A model generated the notes under the pieces. It saw only the letters and a list, made by a program, of their open reading frames with translations, searched no databases and was not told where the DNA came from. A DNA stretch of 64,000 nt from Erwinia aphidicola. Lineage in GTDB: Bacteria > Pseudomonadota > Gammaproteobacteria > Enterobacterales > Enterobacteriaceae. The position numbers and the translations under genes are program-made. Location of the stretch: assembly GCF_014773485.1 (NCBI RefSeq), contig NZ_JACXBP010000001.1, forward strand, positions 496,001-560,000, read 5' to 3'. Positions 36,259-44,583 of the stretch are shown piece after piece; position 1 is the first letter of the stretch; each line of letters opens with the position of its first letter.

Positions 36259-36495
36259 TCAATTATCCACGACTTCGCTGCTTTTCTTCAGCAGCGGGCA
36301 ATCCGTCACCCCAATAATGCCGCTGTCGGTGTGCAGATACTGTGCAATCACCATGCCGCGTGCGGTCAGGTACTGACACTGTAAGCCCATTCCCGCAACG
36401 TTTTTAGTGCTGCCCGTCAGAATGCCATAGCCAGTCAGCAGCATAGCCAGCCAGATAATGACCAGCAGCGCGACAATACGTAGCAAAAATTTCAT
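36259..36495 (-). CDS. yobH: YobH, small secreted or membrane protein
   Basis: A 78-residue protein with one hydrophobic N-terminal segment (about 5-25, LLRIVALLVIIWLAMLLTGYGIL) and a C-terminal part with LGLQCQYLTARG-like and GVTDCPLLKKS motifs; the two cysteines are conserved. ATG 36495 has AAGGGG before it; a longer frame to 36648 is less likely. Function unknown. Same place as in E. coli, beside kdgR. Confidence 0.9.
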   Translation of the reverse strand: MKFLLRIVALLVIIWLAMLLTGYGILTGSTKNVAGMGLQCQYLTARGMVIAQYLHTDSGIIGVTDCPLLKKSSEVVDN

Positions 36496-36724
36496 GGTAA
36501 TCCCCTTATTGTTTTCAGGCGGTGTCCTCACTGCCCGCAGCAGCATAACAGCTTGTCGCTGAGTACCACACAAATCGATAAGAGGATGCTGAAACCTTTG
36601 CACCTTTCTGAGGGTTAGATGCCGACTTTTTCGGGATCTGGCTATCATTTGTCGGGCTTACAGGTAAAATCATCTGCGCGGTACTGCCGCATAGAGGCAG
36701 CTCTTTTTCTGTATTGAGGCAAGT

Positions 36725-37000
36725 ATGAATGAAATAAACAATGGTGCGATGGATATGGTCTCTGCTGGCATCGTGGCGTTGCTGGTGATAATCGGGCTGG
36801 TGGTATGGTTTTTTGTTAATCGCGCCAGCGTGAAGGCCAGTCAGCAGGTCCAACTGCTGGAAGCACTGCTGGAAGAGCAGAAGCGTCAGAACGCGATGCT
36901 GCGCCGCCTTACCGATGCGGTTGCTGGCAAAGAGCAGGGTGCTGCAGCGAAAGATGACGCTGATAGCAAAGATTTTACCCGGCTGATCCCGGAGCGCTAA
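36725..37000 (+). CDS. yebO: YebO, small membrane protein
   Basis: A 91-residue protein with one membrane helix (about 12-32, IVALLVIIGLVVWFFVN), then a coiled-coil-like stretch (QLLEALLEEQKRQNAMLRRL) and an acidic tail. Matches E. coli YebO. Function unknown. The 229-base gap before it holds no mgrB-like frame that I could find, though mgrB is there in E. coli. Confidence 0.88.
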   Translation: MNEINNGAMDMVSAGIVALLVIIGLVVWFFVNRASVKASQQVQLLEALLEEQKRQNAMLRRLTDAVAGKEQGAAAKDDADSKDFTRLIPER

Positions 37001-37098
37001 TTTTTTGTCGTGAAGTTGCAGGGCGACGGGTAAATTTTTTCCTGATAGTGCCCGCGAAATGGGCCAGTTTATCCTCAACCCCTGCAGCCCGATCGCCG

Positions 37099-37115
37099 TG
37101 CACCAAAATGGTTCA
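37099..37115 (+). promoter_or_regulatory. NtrC-like palindrome
   Basis: TGCACCAAAATGGTTCA matches the NtrC pattern TGCACC-N5-GGTGCA at 11 of 12 positions. No sigma54 promoter was found close by, so the role is doubtful. Confidence 0.25.
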
Positions 37116-37184
37116 TGCGTGACCGCGCCTGATAGCCGCCCAGGCGAGGTTACTCCGCGTCGGGTGCGAACAGATAATACCACC

Positions 37185-37198
37185 TAGGAATAATCCTA
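37185..37198 (+). promoter_or_regulatory. RcsAB-like box
   Basis: TAGGAATAATCCTA is a perfect inverted repeat and matches the RcsAB box TAAGAATATTCCTA at 12 of 14 positions. The next gene downstream is yobF, about 540 bases away. Confidence 0.35.
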
Positions 37199-37734
37199 AA
37201 GCCATTTCATTATATCAGGCCACCTATTAAGAGAACCCAGTCTAAATACGCAAATAGATTGAGCGTAATAACGTTAATAAACTGGTGCAGATCAATGCAT
37301 TTAAATGGGGCAGCGTGTCAGATAGTTTCCTGTTTTTGGTGCAATTTAATTTATAAACTGTACTAATCCGTGGTTGTTGTACAGTTGTGACACCTGAGCA
37401 GGATTGATAAATGGGCCTGAGTTTAATGAACTCTTTTGACAAAGCTTTGCCATATTTATGCCATCATTGGCGCTAACATTAGCCGCTACAGCCCGCAGCA
37501 GGACGGACTTGACACCTTCGGCCGTCTGTTATAAACCCTGTATTGGTCAGGTGCTTAAAGGCTCTGCGGAGTGAATTCTGTTCAGTCGTGAACGTCGTGA
37601 TGCATCAATGTGCATTCTGTGCCAGCTATCGTTTTAAATGTGTGCGACATCTCTATCCCTGTTTAAAAATGACTTGCCATTAATTTGTGGATATGTGATA
37701 AAACATTCGGGTAAAACGAGGTACAGTTCTGTTT

Positions 37735-37869
37735 ATGTGTGGCATCTTCAGTAAAGAAGTTCTGAGTAAAAGACTAACGTTGAATACCGCTTCCTTGCCG
37801 AGCTTTAATTTAGTGCCTCATGCAGTAATGTCTCTGGTTTTTCTGTACGTTAAGCCCACGGGCGAATAA
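37735..37869 (+). CDS. yobF: YobF, small stress-related protein upstream of cspC
   Basis: A 44-residue frame starting [12 protein letters not shown], the same N-terminus as E. coli YobF; the C-terminal part differs. It ends 22 bases before cspC, the operon arrangement of E. coli, where YobF accumulates under envelope stress and heat shock. Because its translation may affect cspC, the coupling matters. A weak GAGG-like site lies upstream. Confidence 0.8.
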
Positions 37870-37891
37870 ACACTCTAAGGAAATTTGCAAA

Positions 37892-38101
37892 ATGGCAAAG
37901 ATTAAAGGTCAGGTTAAGTGGTTCAACGAGTCTAAAGGTTTTGGTTTCATCACTCCTGCTGACGGCAGCAAAGATGTGTTCGTACACTTCTCTGCAATCC
38001 AGGGTAATGGCTTCAAAACTCTGGCTGAAGGCCAGAACGTTGAGTTCGAAATTCAGGATGGCCAGAAAGGCCCTGCTGCTGTGAACGTCACCGCTATCTA
38101 A
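37892..38101 (+). CDS. cspC: Cold shock-like protein CspC
   Basis: A 69-residue single cold-shock domain: RNP1 in [12 protein letters not shown] and RNP2 in DVFVHFSAI. CspC binds RNA and single-stranded DNA, stabilises rpoS mRNA and acts as an antiterminator. It is constitutive rather than cold induced in E. coli. Near identical to E. coli CspC and CspE; position after yobF supports CspC. AAGGA precedes the ATG. Confidence 0.93.
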
Positions 38102-38162
38102 TTTTCGATCTGAGCCTGACATTGCCGCCCGGCGTGTAATCCAGGCTGAAATCTGAATACTG

Positions 38163-38192
38163 AAGCCCTGTCATTCTTGACGGGGCTTTTTT
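38163..38192 (+). terminator. cspC terminator
   Basis: AGCCCTGTC...GACGGGGCT stem (with one G-T pair) followed by TTTTTT, 62 bases after the cspC stop. Confidence 0.88.
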
Positions 38193-38272
38193 ATATCCGA
38201 TTTTCGTGGTGCGCGGGATTTTCCACGGGCTTTGCAGTACACTGCCGCGTCTTAAATTGATGGAGTCTTGCT

Positions 38273-39124
38273 ATGTCGTACCAGTGTCCTCTTTGCCAGC
38301 AGCCGCTGACGTTTGACCAGCGCACCTGGCGTTGTGAAAATCAGCACCAGTTTGACCAGGCGAAAGAGGGCTATGTCAACCTGCTGCCGGTACAGCATAA
38401 GCGCTCTAAGCAGCCGGGCGACAGTGCGGATATGATGCAGGCACGGCGCAATTTCCTTGATGCCGGTCACTATCAGCCACTGCGGCTGCAGGTCGGTGAT
38501 TTGCTTGAGCGTGTGCTGCCGGCAGATGACGTCAGCGTGCTGGATATCGGCTGTGGGGAAGGCTATTACACCCATGAAGTCGCCAGCCGCCTGCAGGCCA
38601 GAGGTCAGGCTGAGGTGCACGGTCTCGATGTGGCTAAAATTGCCGTGCGCTATGGCGCTAAGCGCTATCGTAACGTGGAGTTTTGCGTCGCATCCAGCCA
38701 CCGCCTGCCGTTCAGCGATCGGCAGTTTGACGCGGTACTGCGCATCTATGCGCCCTGCAAGGCTGAAGAGTTGGCGCGCGTCGTCAAGCCGCAGGGCTAC
38801 GTACTTACCGTCACGCCAGGTCCGCGCCATTTAATGCAGTTTAAAGCACTGATTTACCAGGATGTGCAGCTACACGACACCACGCCTGAGCAGATGCCCG
38901 GCTTCACCCTGGTTGAGCAGCAGCAGCTCTCCTACCCGATGACGCTTAACAGTGAAGAGTCCGCGGCGCTGCTGCAGATGACGCCGTTTGCCTGGCGTGC
39001 GCGCCCTGAAGTGTGGGGGATTCTGGCCACGACCGAGCAGTTTGAGTGTGAAACTGACTTCACGCTGCGCCTGTGGCAGCGTGACGACGAAATCGTGCAG
39101 GATGTCAGCGACTCTCCAGCATAA
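38273..39124 (+). CDS. rlmA: 23S rRNA (guanine-745-N1)-methyltransferase
   Basis: A 283-residue methyltransferase. An N-terminal zinc ribbon has C5, C8, C21 and H25 (CPLC...CENQH), and the SAM motif is [15 protein letters not shown] (about 87). E. coli RlmA methylates G745 in 23S rRNA. Its 3' end overlaps the convergent yobD by 20 bases. In E. coli mntP lies next to it; here mntP is missing. Confidence 0.94.
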   Translation: MSYQCPLCQQPLTFDQRTWRCENQHQFDQAKEGYVNLLPVQHKRSKQPGDSADMMQARRNFLDAGHYQPLRLQVGDLLERVLPADDVSVLDIGCGEGYYTHEVASRLQARGQAEVHGLDVAKIAVRYGAKRYRNVEFCVASSHRLPFSDRQFDAVLRIYAPCKAEELARVVKPQGYVLTVTPGPRHLMQFKALIYQDVQLHDTTPEQMPGFTLVEQQQLSYPMTLNSEESAALLQMTPFAWRARPEVWGILATTEQFECETDFTLRLWQRDDEIVQDVSDSPA

Positions 39125-39563
39125 ACTGATAGATGGTTTCCAGATCGTCCAGCTTGCGTACATGAACCAACAGGCGCCGTTTCTCCAGGTTAATCACCAG
39201 TACGCCATCTTCTGACAGGTTGATGGCGCTGATACGCGCGTACTCAATAAAAACGTTCGCGTAGAAAAATCCCTTCTCCTTAAACAGCATCTTCGGCGCG
39301 CGGATCCAGAACAGCCAGGCGGAGAGGCCTCCCAGTGCCAGCAGCAGCATAGTGGTCAGCTGGGGCCCCTGTGCGGCAAGGTTGTTATACAGCAGGATAG
39401 CCAGCAGGCCGATAAAGATCAGGCTGTCGAGCTTGTTGCGGCGCTGCAGCAGGATTTTCAGGCGGGTGGGGCCATGCAGACGATCCATAATCAGCTCGTC
39501 ATAGATCGCATACAGTAGAATGAGTACGATAAAAAGGAGTATCAGGCAGTCAGTCAGAGACAT
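39105..39563 (-). CDS. yobD: YobD, DUF986 inner membrane protein
   Basis: A 152-residue protein with two or three membrane segments ([42 protein letters not shown]) and a conserved C-terminal block [22 protein letters not shown]. It matches E. coli YobD at 152 residues from ATG 39563; the ATG at 39575 directly follows the manZ terminator T-tract and would add four residues. Function unknown. Confidence 0.92.
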   Translation of the reverse strand: MSLTDCLILLFIVLILLYAIYDELIMDRLHGPTRLKILLQRRNKLDSLIFIGLLAILLYNNLAAQGPQLTTMLLLALGGLSAWLFWIRAPKMLFKEKGFFYANVFIEYARISAINLSEDGVLVINLEKRRLLVHVRKLDDLETIYQFMLESR

Positions 39564-39575
39564 ATCGGCGTCCAT

Positions 39576-39601
39576 AAAAAGGGGCCAGACTGGCTGGCCC
39601 C
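39576..39601 (-). terminator. manXYZ terminator
   Basis: GGGGCCAG/CTGGCCCC arms with a 5-base loop are followed on the minus strand by TTTTT. The T-tract ends immediately at a possible yobD start codon. Confidence 0.85.
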
Positions 39602-39628
39602 GGGGTAAAGATTATTCGTAACGCAGGA

Positions 39629-40480
39629 TTATACGCCCAGCAGGCCAATCCAGTAACCGAAGATACCGATAACGAAGAAGCCCATAATAATCCACAGGGC
39701 ATTCACCTTACGGCGCAGCAGCCACATACAGCCAAAGGTGAGCAGCAGCGGGATTAAGCCCGGCATCAGCTGGTCAAGAATCGACTGTACGGTGGTGACC
39801 GTGGTTTTACCGGTCTGGTCGGTAATCTCAGAAACCACCAGCGGCACGTTCACGTGCGTCCACTTGTTGACCAGCGCCCCCATGACAAACAGGCCGAGAA
39901 TCGACGCCCCCTCAGTCAGTTTTTGCAGGAAGCCGCCACCCATATCGCTAACGATATCGACACCTTTACGATAGCCATAAGCCACGCCGTAGTAGCGCAC
40001 CAGCAGACGCACCAGGTTAAACAGGACAAAGAACAGCAGGGGGCCCATCAGGCTGCCGCTCATCGCGATACCTGCGCCCAGGGCCGCAAATACCGGGCGC
40101 ACGGTGCCCCAGAAGATCGGGTCACCCACGCCGGCCAGCGGCCCCATCAGACCGACTTTAATGCCGTTTATGGCAGCATCGTCGATCGGCGCTCCGTTGG
40201 CGCGCTGTTCTTCCATGGCCATGGTCACGCCGAGTACCGGAGCAGCCACATACGGATGGGTGTTGAAGAACTCCAGGTGACGTTTGATCGCCTGTTTGCG
40301 GTCGTCGTTATTTTCCGGGTACAGACGGCGGATTACCGGTACCATCGAATAACAGAAACCCAGCGCCTGCATACGTTCGAAGTTCCACGAACCCTGGAAC
40401 AGGTTTGAGCGTAAGAACACACCGCGCACATCGCCTGGCGTTAATTTCTTCTGCGTAGTGGTAGTTGTTGTGTCAACCAT
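39629..40480 (-). CDS. manZ: Mannose PTS component IID
   Basis: A 283-residue inner membrane component of the mannose/glucose/glucosamine phosphotransferase system, IID family (LFQGSWNFERMQALGFCYSM, GPLAGVGDPIFWGTVRPV). It forms the channel with ManY. The start at 40480 matches E. coli (MVDTTTT...) and has AAGGTGAGAGAA upstream. It is the third gene of manXYZ, 15 bases after manY, and is followed by a strong terminator. Confidence 0.97.
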   Translation of the reverse strand: MVDTTTTTTQKKLTPGDVRGVFLRSNLFQGSWNFERMQALGFCYSMVPVIRRLYPENNDDRKQAIKRHLEFFNTHPYVAAPVLGVTMAMEEQRANGAPIDDAAINGIKVGLMGPLAGVGDPIFWGTVRPVFAALGAGIAMSGSLMGPLLFFVLFNLVRLLVRYYGVAYGYRKGVDIVSDMGGGFLQKLTEGASILGLFVMGALVNKWTHVNVPLVVSEITDQTGKTTVTTVQSILDQLMPGLIPLLLTFGCMWLLRRKVNALWIIMGFFVIGIFGYWIGLLGV

Positions 40481-40495
40481 TTCTCTCACCTTTCC

Positions 40496-41296
40496 TTAAT
40501 CGAGTTCGTTATCAAGGTCGTTATTAGCCGGACCTGCTGCCTGCGCACCGGCAACACGATTATATTTTGGCGCCAGCTGGATATACAGCATGGCCATCAC
40601 TACGCCGATGACGCCCAGAGCCACCAGGTTGAAGTTGGTGAAAGCAGCGGTCACGAAACCAAGGTAGAAGAACGGCATCAGATAGCCTGCACGCATCATG
40701 TTAATAACCATGGCGTAACCGACCACCACGATCATGCCACCGGCGATATTCAGACCGTTGGTGACCACTTCCGGGATAGAGTTCAGCAGTTCCTGAACCA
40801 CGCTGGTACCGACAGAAACGGCAACAATCACGGCAGGGATCGCGATACGCATTGCCTGCAGCACCAGCGCAGAGACATGGATCCAGGAAATTGCAGTCAG
40901 GTTGCCCTTTTCAGCTGCTTTATCGGCAGCGTGCTGGAACGCAACGGTGATGGTACGGACAATAATGGTCAGAACCTGACCGGCTGCTGCCAGCGGGATA
41001 GCCAGTGCGATACCGGCACCCACGCTCTGCCCACCGGCAATAACCAGAATGGTCGAGATGATCGAAGCGAGTGCAGCATCCGGCGCCACGGCGGCGCCAA
41101 TGTTCATCCAGCCCAGTGCGATCATTTCCAGCGTACCGCCGATAATAATCCCGGTTTTCATATCACCGAGGATCATGCCGACTAACGTACAGGCCACGAG
41201 TGGCCGGTGGAACTGAAATTCATCGAGGATCGAGCCCATGCCCGCAATACAGGCAACGATAAATATCAGAACAATTTGCAGCGTGGTAATCTCCAT
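40496..41296 (-). CDS. manY: Mannose PTS component IIC
   Basis: A 266-residue membrane component IIC of the mannose PTS, the same length as in E. coli. Many hydrophobic helices; motifs GGTLEMIALGWMNIGAAVAPDAAL and IINMMRAG-like segments are as in the family. The C-terminus ends NNDLDNELD. The start at 41296 (MEITTLQIV) matches E. coli; the frame extends 12 codons further. Middle gene of manXYZ. Confidence 0.97.
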   Translation of the reverse strand: MEITTLQIVLIFIVACIAGMGSILDEFQFHRPLVACTLVGMILGDMKTGIIIGGTLEMIALGWMNIGAAVAPDAALASIISTILVIAGGQSVGAGIALAIPLAAAGQVLTIIVRTITVAFQHAADKAAEKGNLTAISWIHVSALVLQAMRIAIPAVIVAVSVGTSVVQELLNSIPEVVTNGLNIAGGMIVVVGYAMVINMMRAGYLMPFFYLGFVTAAFTNFNLVALGVIGVVMAMLYIQLAPKYNRVAGAQAAGPANNDLDNELD

Positions 41297-41353
41297 TACA
41301 CTTCTCCTATTAAATGCCAGAACGGAGTTCAACCTGAAATTTCAGGCCACGGG

Positions 41354-42316
41354 CTACTGATGCATTTTGGCGATCAGATCCATCATTTTCAGTCTCTGGT
41401 CGCTCGATACTTTACGCACTTCCAGTTCGATTCCGCGCTCATTCAACTTTTTGAACGCCTCAATATCTTTAGCATCTACCGATACCGCATTGTTGACCTG
41501 AGTTTTCCCCTGACGGAACGCCATCCCCCCGATGTTGACCGACGTGATATTGACGCCTTCTTCCACCAGTCGCACCACATCGGTAGGATTGGTAAACAGC
41601 AGCATCACTTTATCGTGGCCATATTTCGGGTTGTTCCACACGCGGATCATTTTCGCTACGTCCACCACATGCGCGGTAACGCCCGGCGGGGCAACCTGAG
41701 TCAGCAACGTTTTACGCACGTTATCGGCAGCAACTTCATCGCTGACGACAATAATGCGGGTTACGTTGGTTTCTTTGGTCCAGCGGGTGGCGACCTGGCC
41801 ATGGATTAAACGGTCATCGATACGTGCCAGACCGATTTTCATGTGATCGCCGGGTGCCATTGGGGCCTGTGGTGCAGCCGGAGCTTTCACCGCAGCGGCG
41901 GGGGCAGGGGTTTTTGGTGCTTTCGCTTTCAGGGCTTTTACCCCTTCACGGCCAGTTTCCACGGCCAGCGCGACCAGTTCATCAAAGGTTGGGTTATCGT
42001 CTCGTGCCATCAGTACTTCGACCAGCATCGGAATATTGACCCCGGCGACGACTTCATAATCGGGTTTATCTACCACAAGGCGGCTGGCGGCGTTAAACGG
42101 GCTACCCCCCCAGGTATCGACCAGAAAAAGCACTCCCTGCGTACTGTCCATATTGGCTAACCGTGCCTGATATTTCTCGATCAGGGTTTCGGCGTTTTCT
42201 CCGGGGACAAAGTCAATCCAACCGACATTTTCCTGTTCCCCTAACAGCATTTCGGCAGTTTTCAGCAGTTGTTCTGCTGCCCAGCCGTGCGTGCCAATCA
42301 TAATAGCAATAGTCAC
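41354..42316 (-). CDS. manX: Mannose PTS component IIAB
   Basis: A 320-residue cytoplasmic IIAB protein. The IIA domain (about 1-130) has the active histidine in IGTHGWAAEQLL (about H10); after an Ala/Pro-rich linker (about 132-155) the IIB domain has ARIDDRLIHGQVATRW with the phospho-accepting histidine. First gene of manXYZ. A Mlc-type operator and a CRP-like site lie 150-200 bases upstream. Confidence 0.97.
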   Translation of the reverse strand: MTIAIMIGTHGWAAEQLLKTAEMLLGEQENVGWIDFVPGENAETLIEKYQARLANMDSTQGVLFLVDTWGGSPFNAASRLVVDKPDYEVVAGVNIPMLVEVLMARDDNPTFDELVALAVETGREGVKALKAKAPKTPAPAAAVKAPAAPQAPMAPGDHMKIGLARIDDRLIHGQVATRWTKETNVTRIIVVSDEVAADNVRKTLLTQVAPPGVTAHVVDVAKMIRVWNNPKYGHDKVMLLFTNPTDVVRLVEEGVNITSVNIGGMAFRQGKTQVNNAVSVDAKDIEAFKKLNERGIELEVRKVSSDQRLKMMDLIAKMHQ

Positions 42317-42465
42317 TTGCTACCTCCTTATCCAGTTAAAACGACGCTTTGGAGTAAACGTCGTTCGAGGTTCAGCTGAGTTAATTGCGTTCAGCATGAT
42401 TGAGGTCCCACTTTTATCTGTTGAGTTACTTATCAGCGGTACTGAACACACACCACATTGACGGC

Positions 42466-42493
42466 ATTTATTTTAGTACGCGAAAAAATAAAT
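42466..42493. promoter_or_regulatory. Mlc/NagC-type operator of manXYZ
   Basis: Perfect 9-base inverted arms ATTTATTTT and AAAATAAAT are separated by 10 bases containing CGCG. This fits Mlc/NagC operators, and E. coli manXYZ is controlled by Mlc. Confidence 0.7.
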
Positions 42494-42495
42494 TA

Positions 42496-42511
42496 TGTGA
42501 CCGTGCTCAGT
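42496..42511. promoter_or_regulatory. CRP-like site of manXYZ
   Basis: TGTGACCGTGCTCAGT has one perfect half-site (TGTGA) and a 3-of-5 second half. It lies three bases beyond the Mlc-type operator. E. coli manXYZ is CRP activated. Confidence 0.5.
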
Positions 42512-42829
42512 AATTTAGACGCTGATCCACATTTGTCGGCTGAATGTTGAAACAACATGTCTGTGAAGGATTGTGCACCCTGAGTGTAAGAAAATATTTT
42601 GACGTCCCTGTGGCAACTGATAAAGTAGTGATCCTTTTTTCATACAGGAGTAACGGGCCTCAGCCCTCCCTATGGACTGTCACCGAAGTCGCTTAATCAT
42701 GCCGCCGGGCTATCCGGTATCGTTTTTAACGTCAATTGACGTCATCATGTTTTCCACCTGTCGTTATCTCTGCCGCACGTTCAGCCGAACGCCTGCTGCT
42801 ATTTCCCGTTCCTTTTTCCGGAGTCTTTC
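42512..42829 (+). promoter_or_regulatory. yoaE leader region, possible structured RNA
   Basis: This 318-base stretch before yoaE holds no gene. About 42645-42730 is rich in small GC stems (GGGCCTCAGCCC, CCGCCGGGCTATCCGG) and begins AGGAGTAACGGGCC, loosely like the GGGGAGTAGC start of the yybP-ykoY manganese riboswitch, which often precedes TerC-family genes. I could not verify the rest of that fold. Confidence 0.3.
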
Positions 42830-44386
42830 ATGGAATTTCTTTTAGACCCCTCAATCTGGGCCGGTCTCTTTACGCTCATTGTTCTTGAGATCGTGCTGGG
42901 CATCGATAACCTGGTGTTTATCGCTATTCTGGCCGATAAACTCCCGCCAAAGCAGCGTGATAAAGCCCGTCTGATTGGCCTGTCACTGGCGCTGATTATG
43001 CGTCTTGGCCTGCTGTCGCTTATCTCATGGATGGTGACCCTGACCCGTCCGCTGTTTAGCGTTGGCGAATTCAGCTTCTCCGGCCGTGACCTGATCCTGC
43101 TGGTGGGGGGGCTGTTCCTGCTGTTCAAAGCCACGATGGAGCTGCATGAACGGCTGGAAAACCGTGAGATGAATGACGGCGGCAATAAAGGATATGCCAG
43201 TTTCTGGGCCGTGGTGGTGCAGATCGTTATTCTTGATGCGGTATTCTCCCTCGATGCGGTAATCACCGCTGTCGGGATGGTTAACAATCTGGCGATTATG
43301 ATGACCGCCGTGGTGATTGCGATGGGCGTGATGCTGCTGGCATCCAAACCGCTGACCAACTTTGTCAACGCGCATCCGACCGTGGTGGTGCTGTGCCTGA
43401 GCTTCCTGCTGATGATTGGTCTCAGCCTGGTGGCGGAAGGATTCGGCTTCCATATTCCAAAAGGTTACCTGTACGCAGCGATTGGCTTCTCGATTCTTAT
43501 TGAGCTGTTTAACCAGATTGCGCGCCATAACTTTATGCGCCATCAGGAAAGACGCCCGATGCGTGAACGCACCGCAGAGGCAATCCAGCGCCTGATGGGC
43601 GGGCGTCGTCAGAGCGAAGTGCAGAACAGTGAAAGCAGTGATGTTGCCGCGATCATGCCGCAGGAAGCGTTTAAAGATGAAGAGCGCTACATGATCAATG
43701 GGGTACTGACGCTGGCATCCCGTTCAGTGCGCAGCATCATGACGCCGCGTGGTGAGATCTCCTGGGTTGACGCCACGCGTCCGCTGGATGAAGTTCGCCT
43801 GCAGCTGCTGGATACGCCGCACAGCCTGTTCCCGGTTTGCCGGGGCGAGCTGGATGAAATCATTGGCGTCGTGCGCGCGAAAGAGCTGCTGGTGGCCTTG
43901 GATCATGGGATTGATGTGGCAACCTTTGCCAGCAATACTCCGCCGATCATCGTACCGGAAACGCTCGACCCGCTGAACCTGCTGGGCGTGCTGCGCCGGG
44001 CGAAAGGCAGCTTTGTCGTTGTCACCAACGAGTTTGGCGTGGTGCAGGGGCTGATTACCCCGCTGGACGTACTGGAAGCGATTGCCGGTGAGTTCCCGGA
44101 TGAAGATGAAACCCCGGATATCATTGCGGATGGTGATGGCTGGTTGGTGAAGGGCGGAACCGATCTGCACTCGCTCCAGCAGCTGCTGGATACTCAGGAG
44201 CTGGTTAAGCCGGAAGACGATCATGCTTCGCTGGCAGGGCTGCTGATTGACCAGAAAGGTCAGCTGCCAAAAGCCGGTGAGGTGATTGAGATGCTGCCGC
44301 TACGCTTCCAGATTATTGAAGCCACCGACTACCGTATCGATCTGGTGCGCGTGACCAAAGAGCGTCAGGAAGACGAAGAAGAGTAA
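42830..44386 (+). CDS. yoaE: YoaE, TerC/CorC-family membrane protein
   Basis: A 518-residue protein of the same length as E. coli YoaE. Residues 1-235 form a TerC domain of about seven helices ([40 protein letters not shown] with the acidic metal-site residues). Two CBS domains (about 300-420) and a CorC/HlyC domain (about 435-515) follow. It probably exports manganese or another metal ion. The ATG has CCGGAG upstream. It is divergent from manXYZ. Confidence 0.94.
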   Translation: MEFLLDPSIWAGLFTLIVLEIVLGIDNLVFIAILADKLPPKQRDKARLIGLSLALIMRLGLLSLISWMVTLTRPLFSVGEFSFSGRDLILLVGGLFLLFKATMELHERLENREMNDGGNKGYASFWAVVVQIVILDAVFSLDAVITAVGMVNNLAIMMTAVVIAMGVMLLASKPLTNFVNAHPTVVVLCLSFLLMIGLSLVAEGFGFHIPKGYLYAAIGFSILIELFNQIARHNFMRHQERRPMRERTAEAIQRLMGGRRQSEVQNSESSDVAAIMPQEAFKDEERYMINGVLTLASRSVRSIMTPRGEISWVDATRPLDEVRLQLLDTPHSLFPVCRGELDEIIGVVRAKELLVALDHGIDVATFASNTPPIIVPETLDPLNLLGVLRRAKGSFVVVTNEFGVVQGLITPLDVLEAIAGEFPDEDETPDIIADGDGWLVKGGTDLHSLQQLLDTQELVKPEDDHASLAGLLIDQKGQLPKAGEVIEMLPLRFQIIEATDYRIDLVRVTKERQEDEEE

Positions 44387-44388
44387 CT

Positions 44389-44410
44389 ATCCGGCGTGCC
44401 TGAGCCGGAT
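44389..44410 (+). terminator. yoaE 3' hairpin
   Basis: ATCCGGC-GTGCCTGA-GCCGGAT is a perfect 7-base stem two bases after the yoaE stop. It is followed by TAAC, so the T-tract is poor. Confidence 0.45.
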
Positions 44411-44414
44411 TAAC

Positions 44415-44570
44415 AGCGGCCAGGCACGCCTCCCAACATCTGAAGCCTCATCGTCGCAGTTTAAAACCCACAGCGAGCACGAGGCGAGTGGGGGATGAGC
44501 TCAGAGCGGTCAGAGGACGTTAGCGCTGGGAGCGATGTCTGAAGATAGTTAAAAGGCATGCCTGGCCGCT
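44415..44570. repeat. 156-bp element bounded by 16-base inverted repeats
   Basis: AGCGGCCAGGCACGCC (44415-44430) and its reverse complement with one mismatch (44555-44570) bound 124 bases without a gene. The right end continues CTACAG and shares CTGTAG-n-GG-n-CAGGCATGCC with 10941. It could be a MITE-like or REP/BIME-like intergenic repeat. There is no visible target-site duplication. Confidence 0.5.
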
Positions 44571-44583
44571 ACAGGTCAACCCA

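Larger units (their letters stand above)
37001..37734. other. Long intergenic region yebO to yobF
   Basis: These 734 bases contain no convincing gene. Visible elements: an NtrC-like palindrome at 37099-37115, an RcsAB-like box at 37185-37198, a possible promoter with TTGACA at 37509-37514 and TATAAA at 37530-37535 (15-base spacer), and a TTGACA at 37437. The last 200 bases are probably the yobF-cspC leader. No small RNA could be placed. Confidence 0.45.

Noticed and set aside
36496..36724. Search for mgrB between yobH and yebO.
   Set aside because: A 32-residue plus-strand frame from 36619 exists but lacks the MgrB membrane helix and cysteines.
36515..37183. A 222-codon minus-strand frame over yebO.
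   Set aside because: It overlaps yebO on the opposite strand and has low-complexity translation without motifs.
37616..37640. A TGGCAC-type sigma54 element on the minus strand that could go with the NtrC-like site.
   Set aside because: Spacing between GG and GC is two bases short of the sigma54 rule.
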